64,000 nt of DNA from Haliscomenobacter hydrossis DSM 1100 (GTDB lineage: Bacteria > Bacteroidota > Bacteroidia > Chitinophagales > Saprospiraceae). Both the position numbers and the translations under genes were made by a program. Numbering within the stretch: the stretch's first letter is position 1; every line of letters starts with the position of its first letter. The stretch is taken from contig NC_015510.1 of the NCBI RefSeq assembly GCF_000212735.1, positions 5,209,001 to 5,273,000 of the forward strand. The letters are read 5' to 3'. Of this stretch, positions 41,998 to 51,544 are shown piece after piece. Under the pieces are notes generated by a model that saw only the letters and a list, made by a program, of their open reading frames with translations, did no database searches and was not told the origin of the DNA.

Positions 41998-43842
41998 ATG
42001 AAAAATGTACTCCTGACTGTAATAATGTTGTTTTTTTGTGCTTTCGCCTTTGGACAGGGCAAATACAACTTTACCATCGATTTGCTTCACGTTGCCGATG
42101 ACAAAATCAGCGTAGAACTCGTACCCCCAAAACTCAACAAAAATGAGGTGGTGTACAACTTGCCCAAAATTGTACCCGGCACTTATTCCGAAGATGATTT
42201 CGGACGCTACATCGACAACTTTGAGACTTTGGATAAAAATGGCCAACCCTTGCCCGTGGAAAAAATGGGCACCAACAGTTGGAAGATCAGCAAGGCCAAA
42301 AAGCTGGGCAAGATCCGCTACAAAGTGAACGATACATTCGACGATTTTGGCACTGGCAAAAAAGTGTTCGAACCTTGCGGAAGCAACATCCAACGGGACA
42401 CCAACTATTTGCTCAACACCCATTGTTTTGCGGGCTATTTTGATGGGATGAAACAGATGCCCTTTGCCTTTAGGGTGCAACATGCTGAAAATATCTACGG
42501 GAGCACTGCCCTCAGCGATGTAGACGCCAGCGCGACCAGCGACCTGTTTGAAGTAGAAAGTTACAACCGCCTGGTGGACAGCCCGTTGATGTATGGCGTA
42601 GCCGATACGACTACCATCATGGTGGGCAACTCTGCGGTACTGATTTCAGTGTACTCCCCCAATAAAATTGTGACCGCGGCTTACCTGGCCGGAAAAATCG
42701 ATAAATTGTTGCAGGCCCAGGGCGCTTACCTTGGCGGGGTTTTGCCCGTAAAAAAATACGCTTTTTTAGTCTACCTGAACGATAAAAGAGGGGTTTCCGG
42801 TGCTCAGGGTGCTCTGGAACATTCTTATTCTTCGGTGTATTTTATGCCCGAGGGCAACGATGACAATACGGTTCAGTTCTTTATGGATGTGGCTGCACAC
42901 GAATTTTTCCACATCCTGACGCCTTTGAACATCCACTCCGAAGAAATCCACTACTTCGATTTCAACGAACCCAAAATGTCCAAACACCTGTGGTTGTACG
43001 AGGGCACGACGGAATATCATGCACACCTGGTACAGGAAAAATACGGTCTGACCAGCAAGGAAGACTTTTTGCAGGTACTGCAACAAAAAATCACCACCTC
43101 CCGGCAACGCTACATCGACACGCTGCCCTTTACGGTCATGAGTGCCAATTGCCTGGACACCTACGCCAGACAATACGGCAATGTGTACGAAAAAGGGGCT
43201 TTGATCGCCTTGTGCCTCGACATCAAATTGCTACAACTTTCGGCGGGCAAATACGGCATCCTGAACCTCATTTCCGATTTGTCGAAAAAATATGGCAAAG
43301 ACCAACCTTTCAAAGACGAAGCCCTGTTTGCTGAAATTGGCAAGCTGACCTACCCGGAGATTCGGATTTTTCTGGAAAAATACGTAGCGGGGAGCCAGGC
43401 CTTGCCCCTGGAGGAAATCTTTGCCATCGTTGGGGTTAACTTTTCACCCCTGGTACAAGACAGCACCTTTACCCTGGGCCGAATCAGCTTTGAATTGGAC
43501 ACCGACCAGCGGCAAAGGATCTCCAATTTATCCAATATGAACGCCTTTGGCAAGGCGATGGGCTACCAGGTCAACGATGTCATCCTGAGCCTGAATGGTA
43601 CGGTAATAACCGCAAGCAACCTTGACGCAGCGATTCTGGACTTGTACAAAACCGCTAAAGTTGGTGAACCCATGCAAATGGTGGTGTTGCGCAAAAACGC
43701 TGCGGGCGAGGAGGAAGAGGTCACCTTGTCGGCGCCGATGGCCAAAGTGCCGCGAAAACGGGTGAATGTGCTGGAGTTTGATGCGAACGCGAGTGCAGAG
43801 CAGGTGGCTTTGCGGGATAGTTGGCTTTTGGAAAAAAAATAA
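41998..43842 (+). CDS. Secreted M61 glycyl-aminopeptidase-like metallopeptidase with PDZ domain
   Basis: A 614-aa protein from ATG 41998 (MKNVLLTVIMLFFCAFAFGQ, signal peptide). The zinc motif HEFFH is at 301-305, with the third ligand probably Glu335 (WLYEGTTEY). GALEHSYSSVYF and the N-terminal beta domain are typical of M61. The last 100 residues form a PDZ-like domain (GYQVNDVILSLNGTVIT). M61 members remove N-terminal glycine or alanine from peptides. Co-directional with the hydrolase-like gene upstream. Confidence 0.9.
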   Translation: MKNVLLTVIMLFFCAFAFGQGKYNFTIDLLHVADDKISVELVPPKLNKNEVVYNLPKIVPGTYSEDDFGRYIDNFETLDKNGQPLPVEKMGTNSWKISKAKKLGKIRYKVNDTFDDFGTGKKVFEPCGSNIQRDTNYLLNTHCFAGYFDGMKQMPFAFRVQHAENIYGSTALSDVDASATSDLFEVESYNRLVDSPLMYGVADTTTIMVGNSAVLISVYSPNKIVTAAYLAGKIDKLLQAQGAYLGGVLPVKKYAFLVYLNDKRGVSGAQGALEHSYSSVYFMPEGNDDNTVQFFMDVAAHEFFHILTPLNIHSEEIHYFDFNEPKMSKHLWLYEGTTEYHAHLVQEKYGLTSKEDFLQVLQQKITTSRQRYIDTLPFTVMSANCLDTYARQYGNVYEKGALIALCLDIKLLQLSAGKYGILNLISDLSKKYGKDQPFKDEALFAEIGKLTYPEIRIFLEKYVAGSQALPLEEIFAIVGVNFSPLVQDSTFTLGRISFELDTDQRQRISNLSNMNAFGKAMGYQVNDVILSLNGTVITASNLDAAILDLYKTAKVGEPMQMVVLRKNAAGEEEEVTLSAPMAKVPRKRVNVLEFDANASAEQVALRDSWLLEKK

Positions 43843-44053
43843 GGGCGTGACAAAATCAGGATATTCCTCTCCTGATGATACTGCCTACTTTCTTGTACAT
43901 TCAAGTCCCATCGTCTACCAAAAAATCCCCTTCATCCATTTTTTCTTCCACCGTACCCCAAAAAACATTTCCTTGCACCTATTCGTTAAAATAGGCGAAT
44001 GCGTGGATTTGAAGCAGATAAAATGGTACATTTCCACGCAAAACATCCAAGAC

Positions 44054-44758
44054 ATGTCATCAAAAGTCATTCAGCAACGCTTGTACGATAGCCTTTCTCT
44101 GCCTTTCAAGTTTGTGGTACTCATTTGGTTGATCCACTTTGCGCAGAGCATTTTGCACCTCAGTTTGGGCAGTTGGGGCATTTACCCTCGGGAGAGCTTT
44201 GGCCTGCCGGGCATCATCACCGCCCCCTTGATCCACGCCGATTTTCCCCACTTGTTGTCCAATACGCCACCCTTGTTTGTATTGAGTGCGATGGTGTTGT
44301 TTTTTTATCGGAGTGTCGCCATGTCCAGCATCACCTTGATTTATTTGTTGACGGGTGCTGCGGTATGGACCTTTGGAAGGCCGGTATTCCACATTGGGGC
44401 CAGTGGGGTCATCTACGGTTTGGCCGCATTTGTGTTTTTTAATGGCATCTTTCGGCGCAACCTCAAGTCGATTGCCCTGGCCTTGATCGTTGGATTTTAT
44501 TACGGCTCGATGGTGTACGGCATTTTCCCTGGCCAGGAAGGCGTGAGTTGGGAAAGCCACCTGTTGGGCGCAGTGGTGGGTGTATTCGCTTCTTTTGTGT
44601 ACAAAAACGCGATTGAAAAAGACGAACACCGCCAGATTCCTTCCTGGGAAAATGACCCGGACTACAATCAGGAAAAATTCTTTTTGGACCGCGATGCGTT
44701 TTTGAAGACGAAGGCGGAACGGGAGAGGGAGACGCGGGACAATGGGTGGTTTCGGTAG
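44054..44758 (+). CDS. Rhomboid family intramembrane serine protease
   Basis: A 234-aa membrane protein from ATG 44054 (MSSKVIQQRLYD). The catalytic Ser lies in HIGASGVIYGLAAFVFF, and the His in SWESHLLGAVVGV; both are embedded in hydrophobic helices, and HADFPHLLSNTPPLFVL is the N-terminal His/Asn region of the family. The C-terminal 40 residues are cytoplasmic and charged. It cleaves transmembrane segments; targets unknown. The frame upstream of the ATG (211 bp after the M61 gene) contains nothing convincing. Confidence 0.88.
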   Translation: MSSKVIQQRLYDSLSLPFKFVVLIWLIHFAQSILHLSLGSWGIYPRESFGLPGIITAPLIHADFPHLLSNTPPLFVLSAMVLFFYRSVAMSSITLIYLLTGAAVWTFGRPVFHIGASGVIYGLAAFVFFNGIFRRNLKSIALALIVGFYYGSMVYGIFPGQEGVSWESHLLGAVVGVFASFVYKNAIEKDEHRQIPSWENDPDYNQEKFFLDRDAFLKTKAERERETRDNGWFR

Positions 44759-44762
44759 GGAT

Positions 44763-45006
44763 CTATTTACGTAGTAGTTTTCCACTTCCTCGAATGTTGC
44801 CTTGGTAATCCTTAATCGAATAAAAGTAAATTCCAGCAGGAAGTAGTCCTGGCTCTATTCTTATGGACGAGCTACTGGTGAGGGTCTTCCTATATACAAG
44901 CTGCCCTTGAACGTTATACAACTGAAACATGCCCTTAATCAACACTGAGTTTTCGTCTATGTGTAGCAAAATTTCTTCTGAAAAAGGATTGGGGAGGAGT
45001 TGGTAC
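44763..45006 (-). pseudogene. Severed T9SS C-terminal sorting domain of the VCBS protein
   Basis: This is the 3' end of the gene whose first part lies at 46363-48646. It reads YQLLPNPFSEEILLHIDENS, GMFQLYNVQGQLVYRKTL, then a run ending PAGIYFYSIKDYQGNIRGSGKLLRK, a type A sorting domain as used by T9SS. It has no start of its own except one created inside the insertion sequence end. The 8-bp target duplication (44999-45006) marks the break. Without this domain, the upstream fragment should not be exported to the cell surface by T9SS. Confidence 0.85.
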
Positions 45007-45032
45007 GGGTGCGGCTCTAATTTGATGTACAA

Positions 45033-46088
45033 TTAGGCTCTAATTTGATCGTAAAAGGCCCAGAACTGTTCCCAGCGCCCCCTTGTACAGACGAGTTCTC
45101 TAATCAACAGCATATCTTGTACTTTATGGAGATGCCATCGCATACCTGAACCGCTCAAGCGTTGTTTGGCCAGGACTTTGCAGGCTGCCTCAGTAACTCC
45201 TGATCCAATCGGGAAGCCGTTTTTGAGGAATCGGCAGTAGTCCATTCGTTTAAGGTTGTTACTCAAGTAGGTGAGGTTGTCCAATAATACCTGCGGCGGA
45301 TGCTCACCATATTCTTTTTGTTTGGCTTGGAGCTCTCTGAATAAAAAAACCGCAGCTTTAGGTCGGTGTTTCAAGTCATGACAGGCTTCATCCAGCCACT
45401 TCTTACGTCGTTCCTCGTTTGGTTCCATCGCCACACTCACCTCGCTGAGGTGCTCAGTGGCATGGTAAAAATCCAGAACCTGCTCAGTTGTGCATCCATT
45501 GAGGTAAGTCCAGTTATTGGCTGCTCCATCGGCCAAGCCAACATACTTGGCTGAAGGGAATAAGGCTTTAATTTCCTCTACCTCTTTGTTCATGACCCGA
45601 TCAAAGCCTTCTTTACCCTTTTCGGGGGCACACGCTTTATAAATGGTATGAAGGCGATCTCCAGTTTTGTTGTACAAACTAATCGTGCCGCACATCGTTT
45701 CTCGATACCCCTGACCAATAATCGGTGTCGTCGTCCCATCTCGGCTGATCGCCACACACTTTACTACCTCTTTTAGCTCAGGTAAATCATATGACCACTC
45801 CATCTCTTTGTCCCAGGCGATCAGACCTACCTCACTCCCTATTTTTTGTACCAATTTCCGACTAATGCTTCGATGATGGTGCATTGCCATGTCCTCGCAG
45901 ACCCGCGATGCGGCTAATTGAGCGTATTTCCAACTCACCATTTTACTCAGATACGGCGTGCAATTTCCGCCAACTACCCTTGCCCCTACTTCTAATGGAA
46001 CGTATATTTTTCCTCCCCGACTCCGCTGGTAAACATGGCGACTAATGCTTACTCGACCCCAGGCGGTTTCGTAGTTTTTTTTCCTCAC
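45033..46088 (-). CDS. ISKra4-like transposase, main frame
   Basis: The 351-codon frame holds the catalytic part: VVKCVAISRDGTTTPIIGQGYRE, YVGLADGAANNWTYLNGC (probable first acidic motif), QVLDFYHATEHLSEVSVAM and GFPIGSGVTEAACKVLAKQRLSGSGMRWHLHKV. The apparent start is a GTG at 46088 in the frameshift region, so the protein is probably made as a fusion with the short upstream frame by slippage on A8. Family assignment (ISKra4, formerly grouped with UPF0236-type proteins) is from motif pattern only. No stop codon or frameshift inside. Confidence 0.82.
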   Translation of the reverse strand: MRKKNYETAWGRVSISRHVYQRSRGGKIYVPLEVGARVVGGNCTPYLSKMVSWKYAQLAASRVCEDMAMHHHRSISRKLVQKIGSEVGLIAWDKEMEWSYDLPELKEVVKCVAISRDGTTTPIIGQGYRETMCGTISLYNKTGDRLHTIYKACAPEKGKEGFDRVMNKEVEEIKALFPSAKYVGLADGAANNWTYLNGCTTEQVLDFYHATEHLSEVSVAMEPNEERRKKWLDEACHDLKHRPKAAVFLFRELQAKQKEYGEHPPQVLLDNLTYLSNNLKRMDYCRFLKNGFPIGSGVTEAACKVLAKQRLSGSGMRWHLHKVQDMLLIRELVCTRGRWEQFWAFYDQIRA

Positions 46089-46293
46089 CCCGACTACTCA
46101 GCTTTTCGTTGTTTACGATAATGCTTTCTCCTCCCGTATCGAAGCTTTTCAGCGATAGTTCGCTCGCTAGACGACCCGCCTCTGATAACGCCGCCGCTAT
46201 CTGCTCTTCTTGCTCCAGCATGCTCCCTTCTGGTTTAAAATTGAAGGTGATGCTTATACTCCCGTCTGATTCTATTTTGTATGACTTTTCCAT
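46042..46293 (-). CDS. ISKra4-like transposase, N-terminal frame
   Basis: An 83-codon frame (MEKSYKIESDGSISITFNFK) that would supply the transposase N-terminus. It overlaps the main frame and meets it at a run of eight A on the minus strand (46075-46082). Dropping one A joins GEEK to NYETAWG in one continuous frame. Either programmed slippage or a simple inactivating frameshift would explain this. Confidence 0.7.
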   Translation of the reverse strand: MEKSYKIESDGSISITFNFKPEGSMLEQEEQIAAALSEAGRLASELSLKSFDTGGESIIVNNEKLSSRGEEKKLRNRLGSSKH

Positions 46294-46362
46294 CAGCCTT
46301 TTGTTCTTGGATCACAAAATACTATTTTTATTCTTTCTCTACATCAAACTAGAGCCGCACCC

Positions 46363-48646
46363 GTTGGTACTTTAGTTGATTTTGTAAAAAATGGCTAGAT
46401 GTAGTCGAGCTCTTTACAAGGTTTTCATACCATCCAAGCTTGTTGAATTGGCGTTCAGCAAAAATCACGTCTAAATCTGCATCATTGTCTAAATCACCTG
46501 TAGCCACCAATGCACGAAGGCCTTTACCTTTGTAAATAGTTTGTTTGGTGAAATGTTGCTTGCCGTCGTTTTGGTACCAAATCACTAGATCCCCATAGCT
46601 TTCAGTTCCTACTAAAATATCCACGTCGCCATCGTTATCAAGATCTTCAATTTTTAAATCGGAAATCACGGGCTCTCTAAGATCGTTGATAAGTTGTTTT
46701 TCGACAAAATTGCCAGTGCCGTCATTTTCAAACAATAAAAATAAATTATAGGCAACAGCTACTATGTCATTGTCTTTATCCTGGTCAATGTCTACTATAC
46801 GATAGTTAAATGGTAGTCCAGGTAGACCTTTACTGATCATAGTTTGGGAGGTAAATGCACCTGCGCCCTTATTTTTGTACCATATCAAGTATCCAGGATA
46901 AATGGCAGCAACAATATCCGGCAATTGATTTCCATCTAAATCAGCCACTTGTATGCCATTTAAATTGGATAGAACGTTTTTAAAATCATCAATCTGTTGA
47001 GGGGGCAAAAACTCGCCTTTTCCATTGTTTTGGTACCAAGCCAAGACTTGCCTTGATCTAAGTCCTGTTACAATATCGTTGTCTCCATCGTTGTCCAAAT
47101 CCGTTATCACTATGTATTCCGATAAGTATTCATTGGGGTTTTTATAAATGATCAGCTCATTCGAAAAGATGCCGTTACCAAAGTTTTTATACCAGGATAA
47201 GCGAGAATCAGGGAGTTGATAATAGGTAAACAAATCCTTAATGTTGTCGCCATCCAGATCAACAGGTATGGCCAGTTTCACACCCAGTTGAGCGCTTGAT
47301 ATGATTTTTTGCTCAGAAAATTCATGCCTACCTAAATTTTTATACCAAGTCAATTTTCCATCAAATGCAGAAGTCGCAATAATATCATTTTGGCGATCAC
47401 CATCTATGTCTTCAGCAGAAATTGAGGTTATCCACCCATGTGCTGCAACTTTCAGGGTGCGAACACTATAGGCATTAGCCCCATTATTGAATCCCAGCAA
47501 GATGCCATCAAATCCTGATATACCATAGAGTATGTCCAAGTTTTGATCTTTATTAAAATCCGCAAGGTCAAATCTTACGATGTTTGAAGGAGCTGTTATT
47601 AGTACGTTTGTAGACAAAAAAGTCCCATCGCCCTCATTTTTCAGCCAAACGATATCACTCCGAAAATCAAACTCACTTACCGAATTTTTGTTGACAACCA
47701 TCAATATATCAACATCGTTATCTTTATCTATGTCTGCATACTTTATCAATTTTACACTTTCACCACCACGGATTGTAAGTGACTGAGTGAAATTTTGAAG
47801 CTTGCCACTACCCGCATTCATTTGTATGAGCAAATTTCCTGGGGTAGTATAAACTAGATCAAGGAGACCATCTTTGTTCAAATCCATCAGACCTGAAAAA
47901 CTAACGAAATTTAGGCTTTCCCTCAGTGATGGCCGTTGCAATGTAAACACCCCTGAACCGTTATTCGGTAAAAAAGCAATCTCCCAATTGACTTGATTAT
48001 AAAAATGCACCAAAATATCCAGATCTTTATCCTGATCAAAATCCTCAAGTCCTACCATTTTGACATCCGAGGCAACAATCACGCTGTAAACAGAATGAAT
48101 GAGCCCATTACCACCATTTTTATACACAAGTATTTGATCGAGGTTAGAAGCTAGTGCTACTACATCAATGTCTTGATCCCCATCAACATCTCCAAGGAAA
48201 AGTTTCTCCAGGCTAATGTTGAAATTTATAAAAAACTCAGGGTCAGAAAATGTACCATTACCCCTGTTTTTAATGAACATGAAGTGCTTGGCATTGTTCG
48301 CCACAGTTGGAGAGGAAGCTGCCCCTAAAAAATCTATATCACCATCTTTATCAAAATCAACCCATTGTCCATCAACAATACCAATAAATTTTGAACTCAG
48401 GATAATCGTATCAGAAAAATTGTTCTTCCCATCGTTCTTAAGCCAGAATAAAGCATCATTAAAATTTGTCGTCCCTACAATATCGAGATTGCCATCCCCA
48501 TTTAAATCCAATGACTGTAAGGACTGCAAGCCGCAGATTTCACATTGTGTCAATATTTTTTCTTCTCCAAACTGAGCATATAATCTAAGATTAACGCTCA
48601 GTATCAAGATGGCCAAAACGAATAGTCTATTAGTTTTTTGCATCAT
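46363..48646 (-). pseudogene. VCBS/FG-GAP repeat surface protein, interrupted by an IS
   Basis: The 5' part of the gene: signal peptide (MMQKTNRLFVLAILILSVNLRLYAQ) and about 14 calcium-type DxDxDGxxD motifs (DLNGDGNLD, DFDKDGDID, DVDGDQDID and so on), enough for two seven-bladed propellers. The frame now ends at 46349 in sequence contributed by the IS end (RVRL then TAG). Joining 46363 to 44998 in place of the element gives an in-frame protein of 839 aa ending in a T9SS sorting domain. The remaining part is otherwise intact, so the damage looks recent. Confidence 0.88.
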
Positions 48647-48705
48647 TTCTTCGTTTAAATCAAGGTATATCCCTAACTAAACGACAATGAGAGTAGAATG
48701 TTATT

Positions 48706-50649
48706 TCATTTAAGGCTCATCCCCTTAAACACCTCCAGCGCCGCCGGATTCCGCATCGCATCTTTATTCACCGAAGTCTCAATCGACTTTCCCATCAACA
48801 ACTTTTTCACCGGCAATTCCATCTTTTTCCCACTCAAAGTATACGGAATTTCTGGCACCGCAATCACCCGATCCGGCACATGACGCGGTGAAAAGTCGGT
48901 TCGCAAGGTGTTTGCAATCTTTTTTTGCAGCGCCTCATCCAAAACCACACCCTCGGCCAGCACCACAAACAGCGGCATCACCGAAGTGCCATCTTCCTGC
49001 TCAATGTTCACAATCAAACTATCGCGGATTTCGGGTAATTTTTCCACTGAGCGGTAAATTTCGCTGGTGCCAATGCGGATGCCCTGCCGATTGAGGGTAG
49101 CATCGGAGCGACCCAGGATAATCAGGCTTTGATGCGGCGTAATTTGCAGCCAGTCGCCGTGTCGCCATACGCCGGGGTAGGTATCGAAGTAGCTGGCGCT
49201 GTATTTGCTGAAGTCGGGATCGTTCCAAAATTTGATGGGCATGCAGGGCATGGGCTGGGTGATCACCATTTCGCCAACGGCATCCGTCAAAGGTTGGCCC
49301 GCTTCGTCCCAGGATTCCATGGCGCAGCCGAGGGTACGGCACTGGATCTCGCCTTCGTATACGGGCCAAAGCGGGTTGCCACCCACAAAAGCCGTACACA
49401 CATCGGTGCCTCCGCTGATGGAACAGAGCCAGAGATCCGATTTTACTTTTTCGTACACCCAGGCAAAACCTTCGTGTGGCAGTGGCGAACCCGTTACGCC
49501 CAAAGAACGTAGGCTGTTGAGGCCAAAACTGGCGGGATCAATCCCCGCTTTCATACACGATAATATATAGGCGGCGCTGGTGCCAAAATGATTCAACTTG
49601 AGCTCGGCGGCCATTTTCCACAACACGTTCATGTCCGGGTAGCCGGGGCTGCCGTCGTACAGCACGATGGTGGCACGGGCGAGCAGGGCGGCTTGAACAA
49701 AATTCCACATCATCCAACCCGTTGTGGTGTACCAGAAGAAGCGCTCGCCAGGCTGTACATCGTTGTGAAAATGGATGTATTTCAGGTGTTCCAATAACAT
49801 GCCACCGTGGCTGTGGGTGATGGCTTTGGGCAATCCGGTGGTGCCGGAGGAGTACAATACCCAAATGGGATGGTCAAAAGGCACCTGGGTAAACATCAAT
49901 GCTGCATTTTGGTTTTGCATGATCTCCGGCCAGGAACTGCTTTGGGGCAAATCCAGCGCGAATTCCTCCAAATACGGGATCAGCACCGTATTCAACAAAG
50001 AAGGCAGGTTGGCCTGTAAGTTCCGCACATCGTCCCGACGGTCAAACCGTTTGCCGCCGTAAGGATAGGCGTTCACAGCGATCAGTACTTTGGGTTCTAT
50101 CTGCACAAAACGCTCCAGCACACTGCTGGCACCAAAATCGGGCGAACAACAGGACCATACTGCACCCAACGACAATGTGGCCAAAAGCGCCACCGTGGCC
50201 TGGGGGATATTCGGTAAATAACCTACGATCCGATCACCTGGCTGTACGCCCAGACTTAACAAATGCGCACGCAGGGACGCAACCTGGCCGCGCAGCTCGA
50301 CCCAGGAAATTTCTTGTACGGGCAAATGTTCGGCTTGAAAAAGAATGGCGGGGAAACGATCATCGGCACGCTGGAAAATGGCTTCGGCATAGTTGAGCAT
50401 AGCGCCTTCAAACCAACGGGTGTGGGGCATTTCGCCCTGCATGACCTCTGAGTACGTCCAGGGCAGATCAAAGTAGTCCACCAGCGAAGCCCAAAAATCG
50501 GCGGGCTGGGTAGTTGACCATTCCCAGGCTTTTTGGTAATCGGCGGCAATCCCGTAGCCAGATTTTTGCTCCAACCACTGGAGGTAATGCGAAAGGTGGG
50601 TTTGTGCAACCCATTCGGGAGCCGGAGTCCAGAGGAGGCGGTTGTTCAT
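48706..50649 (-). CDS. Acetoacetyl-CoA synthetase
   Basis: A 647-aa AMP-forming acyl-CoA ligase from ATG 50649 (MNNRLLWTPAPEW). ATP binding is in VLYSSGTTGLPKAITHSHGG; other landmarks are WFEGAMLNYAEAIF, TTGWMMWNFVQAALLARATIVLYDGSPGYPD, SGGTDVCTAFVGGNPLWPVYEGEIQ and the C-terminal lysine region YTLSGKKMELPVKKLL. These are the marks of acetoacetate-CoA ligases rather than acetyl-CoA synthetases, although the two are close. It activates acetoacetate in ketone-body or polyhydroxybutyrate metabolism. Confidence 0.9.
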   Translation of the reverse strand: MNNRLLWTPAPEWVAQTHLSHYLQWLEQKSGYGIAADYQKAWEWSTTQPADFWASLVDYFDLPWTYSEVMQGEMPHTRWFEGAMLNYAEAIFQRADDRFPAILFQAEHLPVQEISWVELRGQVASLRAHLLSLGVQPGDRIVGYLPNIPQATVALLATLSLGAVWSCCSPDFGASSVLERFVQIEPKVLIAVNAYPYGGKRFDRRDDVRNLQANLPSLLNTVLIPYLEEFALDLPQSSSWPEIMQNQNAALMFTQVPFDHPIWVLYSSGTTGLPKAITHSHGGMLLEHLKYIHFHNDVQPGERFFWYTTTGWMMWNFVQAALLARATIVLYDGSPGYPDMNVLWKMAAELKLNHFGTSAAYILSCMKAGIDPASFGLNSLRSLGVTGSPLPHEGFAWVYEKVKSDLWLCSISGGTDVCTAFVGGNPLWPVYEGEIQCRTLGCAMESWDEAGQPLTDAVGEMVITQPMPCMPIKFWNDPDFSKYSASYFDTYPGVWRHGDWLQITPHQSLIILGRSDATLNRQGIRIGTSEIYRSVEKLPEIRDSLIVNIEQEDGTSVMPLFVVLAEGVVLDEALQKKIANTLRTDFSPRHVPDRVIAVPEIPYTLSGKKMELPVKKLLMGKSIETSVNKDAMRNPAALEVFKGMSLK

Positions 50650-50692
50650 ACAGTGGCATTTTATGTCCTCAAACAAAAAATGTTAAAAACAG

Positions 50693-50726
50693 AAGGGCAA
50701 CCCTGATCGAAACCCGAGTTGCCCTT
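50693..50726 (-). terminator. Intrinsic terminator downstream of hup
   Basis: AAGGGCAAC pairs with GTTGCCCTT around a loop of about 15 bases; on the minus strand the stem is followed a few bases later by a T-rich stretch (tgttttt). It lies between the HU gene and the ligase gene. Confidence 0.6.
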
Positions 50727-50767
50727 TTGATTCAAGCAATAATATTAACGTAGAATAATCCGCTCAA

Positions 50768-51040
50768 TTAGTTAACAGAGTCAGAAAGTTCCTTGCCAGG
50801 CTTGAATTTTACCACTTTTTTGGCGTCAATTGTGATTGTTTGACCAGTTTGTGGGTTGCGGCCAGAGCGAGCGTCACGTTTAGATACGGAGAAAGTACCG
50901 AAGCCAATCAGTGTAACTTTTCCATCTCCTTTCAATTCAGCGGCAATGCTGTCCAAAACGGCGTTAAGCGCGTCAGTTGCTTGGGCTTTGGTGATCTTCG
51001 CGCCTTCAGCAATTTTGTTAATCAGATCTCCTTTATTCAT
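50768..51040 (-). CDS. hup: HU family DNA-binding protein
   Basis: A 90-aa nucleoid protein: MNKGDLINKIAEGAKITKAQATDALNAVLDSI, then GFGTFSVSKRDARSGRNPQTGQTI with the DNA-minor-groove arm (RSGRNPQTGQ) and VVKFKPGKELSDSV. Length and sequence are canonical. It bends and wraps DNA. It has its own promoter (51074-51104) and terminator, so it is a single-gene unit. Confidence 0.95.
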   Translation of the reverse strand: MNKGDLINKIAEGAKITKAQATDALNAVLDSIAAELKGDGKVTLIGFGTFSVSKRDARSGRNPQTGQTITIDAKKVVKFKPGKELSDSVN

Positions 51041-51073
51041 CTCAAAGGGTTTTGATTAAAAAATAATTGGTGT

Positions 51074-51104
51074 CAAATTTAGGGGGTCTCAATTGTAAAA
51101 CCAA
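51074..51104 (-). promoter_or_regulatory. hup promoter with both -33 and -7 elements
   Basis: On the minus strand, TTGG (51104-51101) is followed 19 bases later by TAAATTTG (51081-51074). Both parts and the spacing fit the Bacteroidota housekeeping consensus. This is the best-formed promoter in the window. Confidence 0.65.
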
Positions 51105-51191
51105 GCTTTTTTTTGGTTAAAAACTTGAAAAACCTAGATTTTACAAGGGCTTTCGTGCGTTATACTGTCATTAACGCAAAAATCTGGACTT

Positions 51192-51413
51192 ATGATGTCA
51201 AAATCTGGAAAATCTTTCGCGCTCAAATCCAATACTGCGCTTCTCCTGTTGTGTTTGTTTTGCCTCTTGGGGACGGGCAGCAGCTTCAGTTGTAGCCGAA
51301 AATCGGGTTGCCCCGCCGTCGATACCATTAGCTCTCGTTTGTCTGGAGGTAAAGATATGCCCAAAGCCAAACGCGCTAAGGGAGGATTATTTCCTAAAAA
51401 CTTTGGCAAATAA
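51192..51413 (+). CDS. Small probable lipoprotein with CSRKSGCP motif
   Basis: A 73-aa peptide: positively charged start (MMSKSGKSFALK), a hydrophobic stretch, then FSCSRKSGCPAVD and a basic tail ending GGLFPKNFGK. The first Cys after the hydrophobic stretch is a likely lipidation site. I believe similar short proteins with a CSRKSGCPA motif and an LFPK tail occur in other Bacteroidota, but I cannot check. Function unknown. The gap around it holds nothing else. Confidence 0.55.
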   Translation: MMSKSGKSFALKSNTALLLLCLFCLLGTGSSFSCSRKSGCPAVDTISSRLSGGKDMPKAKRAKGGLFPKNFGK

Positions 51414-51544
51414 CCCCCCGGGCAAAGCCAAATGTCTTGAGCAAATGACCTGTTTTTTTGACCACAAGGAGTCCAAGTCACCAAGCACGACATTTTCCTT
51501 GGTGACTTCTTGTCTTTGTGGCCAAAAAAAAGATTAAACTAAGC

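Larger units (their letters stand above)
45007..46362 (-). mobile_element. ISKra4-like insertion sequence
   Basis: A 1356-bp element. The terminal inverted repeats are 23 bp, starting GGGTGCGGCTCTA at the left end and the same with one mismatch in inverted orientation at the right end. GTTGGTAC is directly repeated outside both ends (44999-45006 and 46363-46370) as an 8-bp target duplication. Two overlapping frames encode the transposase. Part of the left TIR (ggctctaatttgat) occurs a second time just inside the end, at 45035-45048. The element sits in the VCBS gene, transcribed in the same direction as its host. Confidence 0.9.

Noticed and set aside
43850-44053. A gene in the gap before the rhomboid protease
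   Set aside because: The frame is open upstream but lacks a start with ribosome-binding site and has no protein-like pattern; only a weak atcagg...cctgat hairpin is seen.
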